Shown here piece by piece: positions 25,286 to 32,752 of a DNA stretch of 64,000 nucleotides. The stretch is from NCBI RefSeq assembly GCF_003026215.1, contig NZ_PYOC01000012.1, forward strand, positions 62,001 through 126,000, in the 5' to 3' direction. The stretch comes from Photobacterium indicum (lineage in GTDB: Bacteria; Pseudomonadota; Gammaproteobacteria; Enterobacterales; Vibrionaceae). A program made the translations under genes and the position numbers. Under the pieces are notes generated by a model that was not told the DNA's origin, searched no databases, and saw nothing but the letters and a program-made list of their open reading frames with translations. Within the stretch, counting starts at the first letter, position 1. Each line of letters starts with the position of its first letter.

Positions 25286-25621
25286 ATGATTGTTTTATTT
25301 TGGATATTACTTACTTTGGTTGTTGCTGCTTGGGCTAAAAATTGGAATCGCTCGTTTTTCCTTTATTTAATTATCTCTATTATCCTTTCCCCTTTGGCGG
25401 GCGGTTTAATTCTATTAATTAGCGGCAAGACTCAATCAAGTGAAGACAAGAAATCAGACGCGGAACGGTACAATATTATTACATCAACTTTTGTTTTGAG
25501 ATTCCGCTCAGATTCAGAAAAGCATATGCAGAACGTGAAAGCGCGCGAACTATTCGATGATATTAACGCGGGTCGTAAGGTTAATATTGATAGCGTTAAA
25601 ACTATGCTTTCAGTAATGTGA
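25286..25621 (+). CDS. Small membrane protein (111 aa)
   Basis: 111 residues. Two hydrophobic segments (about 1-17 and 24-46) are followed by a hydrophilic domain of about 60 residues with FVLRFRSDSEKHMQNVKARELFDDINAG. TAACAGGTGAA at 25270-25280 precedes it. No family recognised; the end of its operon is marked by a terminator. Confidence 0.55.
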   Translation: MIVLFWILLTLVVAAWAKNWNRSFFLYLIISIILSPLAGGLILLISGKTQSSEDKKSDAERYNIITSTFVLRFRSDSEKHMQNVKARELFDDINAGRKVNIDSVKTMLSVM

Positions 25622-25654
25622 TAATTGATATTTATATATTTAAAATTAATTAGA

Positions 25655-25683
25655 TAAAAAAGGGACCCGTCGAGGTCCCTTTT
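25655..25683 (+). terminator. Intrinsic terminator in the cargo block
   Basis: AAAAGGGACC / GGTCCCTTTT stem with a CGTCGA loop, symmetrical A and T tracts. Confidence 0.85.
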
Positions 25684-25698
25684 AATAACAGGCATAAA

Positions 25699-26181
25699 AT
25701 GAATATCAGCGAAACACAAGTTAAATTAAGTTATCTATTTTTTGGACTATGTGCCGTCGTTAGTGTGCCTATTTCATACGATGATCCATTAAAAGGGTCT
25801 TTGTGTGGAATTGGGTCCGGATTGCTTATCGGGGTTCTATTTGGATATAGACAAGCTCTCGAACAGTTTCGTGGAAAGGAAGAGGTTGTCGATATTATTT
25901 GCCCGGAGCAGAGAAAGGAAAAGCAGACTTCAAAAAGCAAATTCTCCACGACGGACGTTTCTCCGTTGGTCGTTGATTATATCGATGATTCGATTCGGAA
26001 TGGTCGAGAGATAACAGTTATTTACCACGGTGGATCCACTGCGGGAGACCCGAGAGAGATCTTTCCTATTCGGTTTAATGGTAATAAGTTGGTTTGTCGC
26101 CCATCTGGTGACGGCGGAATCCGAAATTACCTATTACATAAAATCGAAGCCGTGACGGACGACGGCGAAATTATCAGTTAA
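25699..26181 (+). CDS. Membrane protein with WYL-like C-terminal domain (160 aa)
   Basis: 160 residues. Two membrane segments (about 9-25 and 32-50) and a linker are followed by residues about 95-153: YIDDSIRNGREITVIYHGGS, then PREIFPIRFNGNKLVCRPSGDGGIRNYLLHKIEAV. This order (I..GR.I.V.Y.G, R.I.P, a short hairpin, R.yll..I..V) matches the core of the WYL ligand-sensing domain found in regulators of phage defence. A membrane-tethered minimal WYL domain without an HTH would be unusual. The domain call is inference. Confidence 0.5.
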   Translation: MNISETQVKLSYLFFGLCAVVSVPISYDDPLKGSLCGIGSGLLIGVLFGYRQALEQFRGKEEVVDIICPEQRKEKQTSKSKFSTTDVSPLVVDYIDDSIRNGREITVIYHGGSTAGDPREIFPIRFNGNKLVCRPSGDGGIRNYLLHKIEAVTDDGEIIS

Positions 26182-26240
26182 TGCAATCATTTTGATCGCC
26201 GGTATCGAGTGCCAGGATTTAAAATTGATAGCAGAAAAGC

Positions 26241-26270
26241 AAAAAGCGAGGTTAATAGCCTCGCTTTTTT
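26241..26270 (+). terminator. Intrinsic terminator at the end of the cargo block
   Basis: AAAAAGCGAGG / CCTCGCTTTTTT, seven-base loop. It works on paper in both directions and separates the plus-strand cargo from the convergent minus-strand gene. Confidence 0.85.
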
Positions 26271-26374
26271 GTTCCCGGCGACGGTTAAGTCGACGCCAGT
26301 TCGGGATCCTTCCCGCGTAATTTTGACCTATGAAGTCACAGACGATTAAACCATAACCCGACGATTCCGTCGCG

Positions 26375-26680
26375 TTAGTAGATCCACGCCTCGACGCGCT
26401 CGAGTTCCGCCTTTAGTTCGATGTATGGAACATGAAAGGGTGATGGTCCTCCGGCTTGCTCAACTCCGAGCCCTGCTCCGATCGCAATATGGGTACATAA
26501 CCGCTCTAATTCCTCTCGATAGATCTCTCCTCCGGTCCTAGCGGCGTTCTCAAGCGACGAGAAGAACGTCGAGATATACTCGTCTACCTTTTCCCCTCGA
26601 GTCTTCATAACCGTGTTTAGATCGGCGTGTATGGCGGTAATTGTTTTTACTATGGTTTCGTTTTTCTCGATTTTAATCAT
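26375..26680 (-). CDS. Hypothetical protein (101 aa), only minus-strand gene of the element
   Basis: 101 residues, helical (NETIVKTITAIHADLNTVMKTRGEKVDEYISTFFSSLENAA). Codon choice is like that of the other satellite genes (frequent TCG, CGA, CTC), which supports coding. No family recognised. Being opposite to all other genes and next to the divergent control region, a regulatory role is plausible. Confidence 0.5.
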   Translation of the reverse strand: MIKIEKNETIVKTITAIHADLNTVMKTRGEKVDEYISTFFSSLENAARTGGEIYREELERLCTHIAIGAGLGVEQAGGPSPFHVPYIELKAELERVEAWIY

Positions 26681-27197
26681 TTTATTTCGTTATCTACCAG
26701 ACGACAAAGGCGCGGGAATTTAACGGACTCGAAGCGGCAAAACAATATTATTCACTGTAATTATATTTTAGTGAGGATTTATATAGGGGTATGGGGGCAA
26801 AATAACGCTTATTGATTGGTTGGTATTTGGTCGTTTATAACCGGGTGATATGTTGCAAAAATGTTATTTCGTTTAAAAAGGAAACGGTCGGAAGGCTTTC
26901 GGGGCTAAATTGTTGTTTTTGGATTGACCCAAAAAGGAGAGAGATAGAGAATTGCGCTCCGGTTACAGGGATTGCACTCCCTAATGACCCGAAAAGTTAG
27001 AAGACAAAAGGTAGTTAGAAGGACCTTTTAAATTCCTCAGTCTCGAGCCCGTAACCACGGAGCGAGCGCAATTGTCTAAATTTTTGTGATCGGTGTCAAC
27101 AGCAAGGACGCCAACCGCTTAAATTTTAGCAAGCCACTGATTTTTCGGTCATTAAGAACGCACCTCGTTAACCACTCAGAATTTTTATGAGGGTCTA
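26681..27197. other. 517-bp divergent control region
   Basis: Separates the minus-strand gene from the RepO-like gene. It contains a structured-RNA candidate (26950-27073) and AT-rich stretches. The plus-strand frames 26627-26815 and 26812-27000 have no ribosome binding sites and do not look coding. Confidence 0.5.
26950..27073 (+). ncRNA. Candidate structured RNA or long dyad
   Basis: AATTGCG (26950-26956) pairs with CGCAATT (27067-27073). CTCCG (26957-26961) pairs with CGGAG (27058-27062), and GGTTAC (26961-26966) with GTAACC (27051-27056). Inside the closing stem are GGGA / TCCC (26968-26981) and AAAAGGT / ACCTTTT (27006-27029). The block is followed by AAATTTTTG. Nested pairing over 124 nt in a gene-free region suggests a folded RNA; a DNA-level site is the alternative. 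Confidence 0.45.
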
Positions 27198-27953
27198 ATG
27201 ATTTATTGCGATTCACCCCGAAGTATAGCCGACGTGTTAGACGCGCCGATTATGGGGTTTAAACAACCAAAACAAGCGAAAGCGACAGACAAGAAAGTCG
27301 CCTCACCTTTTAAGCACTCCGACCAATTGGTCGCAGCGGCTCAGAAAACCGATCTCTCGATTCCGGTTAAAGCCTTGCTCCTCGAGATTTGCTCTAGAGC
27401 TAATAAGTCTCGAGGCTGGACTTTGTTTCCGTCTTTAAAGTCACTAGCCGACGCAATGGGTCGAACGACTCGATCAGTTAGGACTTATCTCCGCGAACTT
27501 GAAAAGCTCGGCTACATCAAAACCACAGCACAATATAAAAATCGAACGGGTTATGATAACGAGCGGAGTCAAGTCGCTAACCTCTACACGGTAAACGTTG
27601 CAAAATTGGCATACCTTGCGAAAGTGGTCGCTAATAAGGTCGTGCAAAAATTAAGCTCGTTTTCCGGGGGGAGGGGGAAACAGGTTTCCGGGTTAAAAGC
27701 TCTTTTAACAGAGAGAAAGAAAGAACAGTCATCTTTTCAGTCTGATTATAAAAGCAAGAGCAAAAGAGCAGCCGATCAGGTTGTCGAGTCTCAGCATCGG
27801 TACAGAGAACAGCAAGATCTCGAATACGATATGAAATACGACGAAATGGCAGCTAACAAAGTAAGTCGACGTGAGGGTCTAAGTCTCGTCTCAGGTTTGA
27901 AAGCTAAACTATTCGGCACAAACTCGGCAAACAACCAAAGGAGCAAGCGGTAA
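27198..27953 (+). CDS. RepO-like helix-turn-helix replication/regulatory protein
   Basis: 251 residues. Residues about 47-110 match the HTH_36/replication protein O-type winged helix: LSIPVKALLLEICSRANKSRGWTLFPSLKSLADAMGRTTRSVRTYLRELEKLGYIKTT, where the SLADAMGRTTRSVRTYLREL segment is the helix-turn-helix. The C-terminal half is charged and low complexity. GAGGG precedes the ATG. It probably binds an origin or operator of the element; no helicase-loader partner is adjacent. Last gene before attR. Confidence 0.68.
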   Translation: MIYCDSPRSIADVLDAPIMGFKQPKQAKATDKKVASPFKHSDQLVAAAQKTDLSIPVKALLLEICSRANKSRGWTLFPSLKSLADAMGRTTRSVRTYLRELEKLGYIKTTAQYKNRTGYDNERSQVANLYTVNVAKLAYLAKVVANKVVQKLSSFSGGRGKQVSGLKALLTERKKEQSSFQSDYKSKSKRAADQVVESQHRYREQQDLEYDMKYDEMAANKVSRREGLSLVSGLKAKLFGTNSANNQRSKR

Positions 27954-27992
27954 AATCAGCAAGAAACCGACAATAAACCTTTGATTTGAAAG

Positions 27993-28037
27993 TGGTGGCC
28001 CCTGTCTGACTTGAACAGACGACCAAGCGATTATGAG
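27993..28037 (-). repeat. attR: 45-bp att core inside the intact tRNA-Ile gene
   Basis: Right copy of the 45-bp repeat. Here it forms the 3' half of the complete tRNA, so integration restored a functional gene. Confidence 0.95.
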
Positions 28038-28068
28038 TCGCCTGCTCTAACCACTGAGCTAAGGGGCC
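27993..28068 (-). tRNA. ileX: tRNA-Ile2 (CAU anticodon, lysidine-modified type)
   Basis: 76 nt with encoded CCA. On the minus strand: acceptor GGCCCCT / AGGGGCC, D arm AGCTCAGTGGTTAGAGC, anticodon arm GGCGACTCATAATCGCT with CAT at plus 28033-28035, T arm GTCTG-TTCAAGT-CAGAC. It closely resembles E. coli ileX, a minor isoleucine tRNA whose CAU anticodon is converted to lysidine-AU to read AUA, rather than a Met tRNA. Its natural terminator is now at 11205-11236. Confidence 0.9.
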
Positions 28069-28148
28069 AGTGTGCGAGAGATTATAGGGGATGCTTTCGA
28101 GCTTGTCTAGTGAATAAAACAGATGTTCTGTTTGCTTTTTAGGCAGTT

Positions 28149-28184
28149 AACACTTTATTTATAAAGACTTATAAATAAAGTGTT
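28149..28184. other. 16-bp perfect hairpin between rpoD and tRNA-Ile
   Basis: AACACTTTATTTATAA and TTATAAATAAAGTGTT pair around AGAC, about 80 bases upstream of the tRNA on the minus strand. It lacks a following T tract. It could be a tRNA-promoter operator or a processing site. Confidence 0.5.
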
Positions 28185-28202
28185 TCTAATTCACAGCCAT
28201 AA

Positions 28203-28230
28203 AAAAAGCGAGCTTATTCGCTCGCTTTTT
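28203..28230 (-). terminator. Intrinsic terminator of rpoD
   Basis: AAAAAGCGAGC / GCTCGCTTTTT with a six-base loop lies 24 bases past the rpoD stop. Confidence 0.88.
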
Positions 28231-28253
28231 ATTAACGACCAATGACTAGTGGA

Positions 28254-30092
28254 TTACTCGTCAAGGAAGCTACGTAGCACGTCTGAACGACTTGGGTGAC
28301 GAAGTTTACGTAATGCTTTGGCTTCGATTTGACGAATACGCTCACGCGTTACGTCGAACTGCTTGCCCACTTCTTCAAGAGTGTGGTCAGTGTTCATATC
28401 GATACCGAAACGCATACGAAGTACTTTCGCTTCACGTGGCGTAAGACCTGCTAGAACATCGTTAGTTGCCGCACGCAAGTTAGTTGCTGTTGCTGCATCC
28501 ATTGGAAGCTGTAGCGTGTTATCTTCAATGAAGTCGCCTAGGTGTGAATCTTCATCATCACCAATCGGTGTTTCCATTGAGATTGGCTCTTTCGCAATCT
28601 TAAGCACTTTACGGATTTTGTCTTCAGGCATTTGCATGCGCTCAGCCAACTCTTCCGGAATAGGCTCACGACCCATTTCCTGTAGCATTTGACGAGAAAT
28701 ACGATTCAATTTGTTGATCGTTTCAATCATGTGCACTGGGATACGGATAGTACGTGCTTGGTCAGCAATCGAGCGAGTGATTGCCTGACGAATCCACCAT
28801 GTTGCATAAGTCGAGAACTTATAACCACGACGGTATTCAAATTTATCAACGGCTTTCATCAGACCGATGTTACCTTCTTGGATTAGATCCAAGAACTGTA
28901 AACCACGGTTGGTGTACTTTTTCGCAATCGAAATAACCAAACGTAAGTTTGCTTCAACCATCTCTTTCTTCGCTCGGCGCGCTTTTGCTTCACCGATAGA
29001 CATACGACGGCTGATGTCTTTTATACGCTCAATTGATAAGCCTGTTTCTTTTTCAAGAATACGCAATTTAAGCGATGAACGACGAAGATCTTCTTCATAG
29101 ATTTTTAGACGCTCTGCGTATGGCTTGCCAGAGTTTAGTGCTTCATCAATCCAGTCTGGAGATGACTCATTACCAGCGAAGAATTTAATGAATGTCTTCT
29201 TTGGCATTTTGCTGTTATCAACACACATACGCATGATAAGACGCTCGTTCGTGCGTACTTTATCCATTGAATCGCGTAGTGAGCGAACAAGTTTATCAAA
29301 CTGTTTTGGAATTAAACGGAATTGCTTAAAAATTTCAGAAAGCTCACCTACAGCGACTTCAGTCGTTGCATTGTGACGACCATGCGTATTGATGGCTAAT
29401 GCCATTTTTTCGTACGAGTGGCGTAGCTCAAGGAACTTTTCACGAGCAAGTTCTGGATCAATACCAGTGTCTTCCTCTTCCTCGTCATCTTCGTCTGTTT
29501 CTAGATTTTTGTCTTCGTCTGCAAGATCTGTTTCACTTAGCTCTGAACCGATGTGAGTTGCTGTTGGTGCAGCAGTTTGCTCTTCATTCGGATCAATAAA
29601 GCCAGAGATGATGTCAGTAAGACGAAGCTCATCGGCTTCAACTTTATCAAACTGTTCAAGTAAGTAAGAGATGGCTGAAGGATATTCTGCTACTGAACAC
29701 TGAACTTGGTTGATACCATCTTCAATGCGTTTTGCGATATCAATTTCGCCTTCACGAGTCAGTAGTTCTACTGTACCCATTTCACGCATGTACATACGTA
29801 CGGGATCAGTAGTACGACCGATCTCGCTTTCTACGCTAGATAATGCCTGAGCCGCCGCTTCAATAGCGTCTTCATCTGTATTATCTTCTGTCATCATGAT
29901 TTCATCGGCATCAGGTGCGGTTTCCACAACTTTGATGCCCATGTCATTGATCATTTGGATAATGTCTTCAACCTGATCGGAGTCTACGATATCTTCCGGT
30001 AGGTGATCATTTACTTCGGCGTAGGTCAGATAGCCTTGCTCTTTGCCTTTAGCGACAAGTAACTTTAGCTGAGACTGCGGATTTTGCTCCAT
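28254..30092 (-). CDS. rpoD: RNA polymerase housekeeping sigma factor (sigma-70)
   Basis: 612 residues, the length of gammaproteobacterial RpoD. Region 1.1 is at 1-80, region 1.2 at about 95-130 (TTDPVRMYMREMGTVELLTREGEIDIAKRIE), followed by an acidic non-conserved region (DEDDEEEED near 207). Regions 2.1-2.4 include ANLRLVISIAKKYTNRGLQFLDLIQEGNIGLMKAVDKFEYRRGYKFSTYATWWIRQAITR, and region 4.2 has HTLEEVGKQFDVTRERIRQIEAKALRKLRHPSRS near the C-terminus. Last gene of the rpsU-yqeY-dnaG-rpoD cluster. Confidence 0.98.
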   Translation of the reverse strand: MEQNPQSQLKLLVAKGKEQGYLTYAEVNDHLPEDIVDSDQVEDIIQMINDMGIKVVETAPDADEIMMTEDNTDEDAIEAAAQALSSVESEIGRTTDPVRMYMREMGTVELLTREGEIDIAKRIEDGINQVQCSVAEYPSAISYLLEQFDKVEADELRLTDIISGFIDPNEEQTAAPTATHIGSELSETDLADEDKNLETDEDDEEEEDTGIDPELAREKFLELRHSYEKMALAINTHGRHNATTEVAVGELSEIFKQFRLIPKQFDKLVRSLRDSMDKVRTNERLIMRMCVDNSKMPKKTFIKFFAGNESSPDWIDEALNSGKPYAERLKIYEEDLRRSSLKLRILEKETGLSIERIKDISRRMSIGEAKARRAKKEMVEANLRLVISIAKKYTNRGLQFLDLIQEGNIGLMKAVDKFEYRRGYKFSTYATWWIRQAITRSIADQARTIRIPVHMIETINKLNRISRQMLQEMGREPIPEELAERMQMPEDKIRKVLKIAKEPISMETPIGDDEDSHLGDFIEDNTLQLPMDAATATNLRAATNDVLAGLTPREAKVLRMRFGIDMNTDHTLEEVGKQFDVTRERIRQIEAKALRKLRHPSRSDVLRSFLDE

Positions 30093-30184
30093 AGACGGTA
30101 TCCAACTTCGGGTCTGAGTGAGAATTTAGTATGCTGAAATGCAAACCATTAATTATAACAAATTTCTTAATTGTTGACTACATA

Positions 30185-31936
30185 CTAGCCAGGACGGTTC
30201 AGTATAAGTAACTGTAACTCCTGCTTCTCTTCGACTGATAAGCCGACAGTGTTCGATTTAGCCTGCAACTTTTCTATTTGTTGTTTGACACATTGACCAA
30301 TAATTCGGTCCATTGCGTCTAAAAATACATTTAGAGTCTGATCCTCGTCATCTGACAGAGGCAGTTCCCAAGCGGCCAAACGGGCCATCATGGCTTCTTG
30401 TTTATTACCACGCCAGTGCTCTAGTAACTGACCAGTAGTGATATTGGGGTTAGTACGACATTTATCAACTATTGATAGCAATAAATTTAACCCCGGGACA
30501 TCAATCCCTTCGAAATCCGTCATCTCAAACTCAAGACTATTGACGAAGTTCGGCTTTTGAATCAGTAAAGCGATGGCTTCACGCATAGGAGTGCGTTTAA
30601 TTTCTGGCGCTGCAATTTTTTTAGTTTCAACACCTTGTTTAGATATTAGCTGCTGAAGTTGTGCTTCGTCAGGTAAGCCTAATTTTTTACCTAGTAGTTC
30701 ACGTAAGTATAGCCGGAGTGTTCCGCCTGGTACTTTATCAATAAGGGGGACCGCCAAAATACTTAACTTGGCCATACCTTCTTTGCTGCTTGTATCAACC
30801 TGTCGCATCAAGGTGTTAAAGAGAAACTCTGTTAATGGCATCGCCCGATTCGTACGTTCTTCAAAGGCATCTTTACCTTCAGCACGTATGCATGAGTCAG
30901 GATCTTCTCCATCGGGTAAGAACATGAATTTCAATTGGCGACCATCGGTTAGGAAGGGCAAGGCTTGTTCCATTGCTCGCCAAGCAGCTTCACGGCCTGC
31001 TCGGTCACCATCATAACAACATACGACTGTACTGGTTTGACGAAATAAGGTTTGAAGGTGATCACTGGTTGTTGCTGTACCTAGTGAAGCAACGGCGTAA
31101 TCAACACCAAATTGCGCAAGTGCGACAACATCCATATACCCTTCGACAACCAATAACTTTTCTGGTTCTCGATGTGCTTGTAACACTTCATAGAGGCCGT
31201 ATAACTCACGACCTTTATGGAAAATTGGGGTTTCCGGTGAGTTGAGATATTTAGGTGTACCATCACCTAATACTCGCCCACCAAAACCAATGACACGCCC
31301 ACGGCGATCATGAATCGGAAACATCACTCGTCCACGGAAACGGTCGTAGCGTCTGCCACTGTCGTTTTCGATTAGCATTCCAGTGGTAACAAGTGCTTTT
31401 TGCGATTCAGGATCTCGGCCAAAACGGCTGCGAACCATATCCCATTGATCGGGGATATAACCTATCCCAAATTTTTGTACAACTTCACCAGATAATCCTC
31501 GATTTTTTAAATAATCGATCGCGGTTTTTCCATCAGGTGTACGTAATTGAGATTGATAAAATTGTGAAATTAGCCCCATTTGGTCATACAGGCTTCTTTT
31601 TTCTGCTGCTCGTGGACCAGAAGGCTTACCGCCGTCTTCTCGCGGAACTTCAAGACCTAGCTGTGAGGAAAGCTCTTCAATGGCTTCGACGAATTCAAGT
31701 CGATCAAATTCCATGACGAAGTCGAGAACATTACCGTGCACACCACAACCAAAACAATGATAGAACTGTTTTTCTTGGCTGACAGAAAAAGATGGAGTTT
31801 TCTCATTATGGAAAGGACAACAAGCACCGAAGTTTTTACCTTGTTTTTTTAGCTTCACCCGCGCATCAACTACATCAACGATGTCATGTCGTGTGATGAG
31901 ATCATCGATAAATGAGCGAGGAATTTTTCCTGACAT
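30185..31936 (-). CDS. dnaG: DNA primase
   Basis: 583 residues from the ATG at 31936 (MSGKIPRSFIDDL), matching the 581 of E. coli; the open frame to 32011 is an upstream extension. The zinc-binding domain (about 1-100) shows CPFHNEKTPSFSVS and YHCFGCGVHGN. The TOPRIM core shows VVEGYMDVVAL and DGDRAG near 265-315. The C-terminal DnaB-binding domain covers about 440-583. It makes RNA primers at the replication fork. Confidence 0.97.
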   Translation of the reverse strand: MSGKIPRSFIDDLITRHDIVDVVDARVKLKKQGKNFGACCPFHNEKTPSFSVSQEKQFYHCFGCGVHGNVLDFVMEFDRLEFVEAIEELSSQLGLEVPREDGGKPSGPRAAEKRSLYDQMGLISQFYQSQLRTPDGKTAIDYLKNRGLSGEVVQKFGIGYIPDQWDMVRSRFGRDPESQKALVTTGMLIENDSGRRYDRFRGRVMFPIHDRRGRVIGFGGRVLGDGTPKYLNSPETPIFHKGRELYGLYEVLQAHREPEKLLVVEGYMDVVALAQFGVDYAVASLGTATTSDHLQTLFRQTSTVVCCYDGDRAGREAAWRAMEQALPFLTDGRQLKFMFLPDGEDPDSCIRAEGKDAFEERTNRAMPLTEFLFNTLMRQVDTSSKEGMAKLSILAVPLIDKVPGGTLRLYLRELLGKKLGLPDEAQLQQLISKQGVETKKIAAPEIKRTPMREAIALLIQKPNFVNSLEFEMTDFEGIDVPGLNLLLSIVDKCRTNPNITTGQLLEHWRGNKQEAMMARLAAWELPLSDDEDQTLNVFLDAMDRIIGQCVKQQIEKLQAKSNTVGLSVEEKQELQLLILNRPG

Positions 31937-32012
31937 ACAGTGAGAGATACCTGAAAGTAATTGAAGGAATAGGGTGTTTATTAGATTGAAAATGGTGAAG
32001 AAAAAATACAAA

Positions 32013-32046
32013 CAAGCCGTGCGTTCCTAATGGATTGCACGGCTTG
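32013..32046 (-). terminator. Internal terminator/attenuator between yqeY and dnaG
   Basis: A 10-bp stem, CAAGCCGTGC / GCACGGCTTG. On the minus strand it is followed by TTTGTATTTTTTC. An internal terminator before dnaG is also known in the E. coli operon, where it lowers primase expression. Confidence 0.75.
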
Positions 32047-32066
32047 CTGGTAGAACTGGGTTAGTT

Positions 32067-32510
32067 TTAACCTAATTTAGCTTTCACTAATTGGCTAACT
32101 TTTCCCATGTCGGCACGACCCTGAATAAGCGGTTTCAATACACCCATGAGCTTACCCATGTCTTGCATGCTGACAGCACCAGTTGAAGCAACTGCTTCAT
32201 CCAATAAAGCGACAACTTCGTCATCACTTAATGGTTGAGGCATGAATTCATCAAGTACTGCAATTTCAGCAAGTTCAACATCAGCAAGGTCTTGTCGATT
32301 TGCAGCTTCATATTGAGCTACAGAATCACGGCGTTGCTTAACCATTTTAACTAATACTGCTAGCACGTCTTCATCAGAAAGCGTAATTCTTTCATCAACT
32401 TCACGTTGTTTAATAGCAGCAAGAACTAAACGGATGGCACCAAGGCGAGGTTTATTTCTCGCCTTCATTGCCGCTTTTTGTTCGTCTTTAAGACGTTCAA
32501 TCAGAGTCAT
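32067..32510 (-). CDS. yqeY: GatB/YqeY family protein
   Basis: 147 residues with the YqeY pattern: KDEQKAAMKARNKPRLGAIRLVLAAIKQREVDER near the N-terminus and DMGKLMGVLKPLIQGRADMGKVSQLVKAKL at the C-terminus, which resembles the tail domain of GatB amidotransferase. The role is uncertain (possible tRNA binding). Lies between rpsU and dnaG as in other vibrios. Confidence 0.92.
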   Translation of the reverse strand: MTLIERLKDEQKAAMKARNKPRLGAIRLVLAAIKQREVDERITLSDEDVLAVLVKMVKQRRDSVAQYEAANRQDLADVELAEIAVLDEFMPQPLSDDEVVALLDEAVASTGAVSMQDMGKLMGVLKPLIQGRADMGKVSQLVKAKLG

Positions 32511-32536
32511 TACGCGGTCCTTTCGTTATCTGTGAA

Positions 32537-32752
32537 TTAGTACAGACGAACGCGACGCGCGTTTTCGCGAGCCAATTTCTTCAGGTGACGCTTAACTGCC
32601 GCTGCTTTAGCACGCTTACGTACAGTAGTTGGCTTTTCGAAGTGCTCGCGACGACGAACTTCAGAAAGGATACCTGCTTTTTCACAAGAGCGCTTAAAGC
32701 GACGTAGTGCTACGTCGAACGGTTCGTTTTCACGTACTTTGATTACTGGCAT
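32537..32752 (-). CDS. rpsU: 30S ribosomal protein S21
   Basis: 71 residues, the exact family length. MPVIKVRENEPFDVALRRFKRSCEKAG is diagnostic, as is the very basic C-terminus. It is needed for mRNA binding in initiation. First gene of the macromolecular synthesis cluster, divergent from tsaD. Confidence 0.98.
   Translation of the reverse strand: MPVIKVRENEPFDVALRRFKRSCEKAGILSEVRRREHFEKPTTVRKRAKAAAVKRHLKKLARENARRVRLY

Larger units (their letters stand above)
11244..27992. mobile_element. 16.7-kb integrated element, probable phage satellite
   Basis: Bounded by a 45-bp perfect direct repeat (11244-11288 and 27993-28037) made of the 3' half of tRNA-Ile(CAU). It contains a P4-type tyrosine integrase near the left end, an HK97-fold capsid gene, a P27-type small terminase, a DUF3987-like ATPase beside an iteron array, an MT-A70 methyltransferase, a ParB-like protein, a RepO-like HTH protein and small cargo genes. 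No large terminase, portal, prohead protease, tail, lysis or conjugation gene was found. Nearly all genes run on the plus strand with short spacing. Codon and motif use differ from the host, with TCGA-containing words frequent. A helper-dependent satellite is the best reading; a decayed prophage is the main alternative. Confidence 0.85.

Noticed and set aside
26627..27000. Two plus-strand frames in the divergent control region
   Set aside because: Unusual composition, no ribosome binding sites, one overlaps the better supported minus-strand gene and the other the structured region.
11244..27992. Conjugative or mobilisable element
   Set aside because: No relaxase, coupling protein or type IV secretion gene was found; capsid and small terminase point to phage-type transfer.
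27993..28068. tRNA-Met because of the CAT anticodon
   Set aside because: The body closely resembles E. coli ileX (tRNA-Ile2), including acceptor and D arm, rather than initiator or elongator Met tRNAs.
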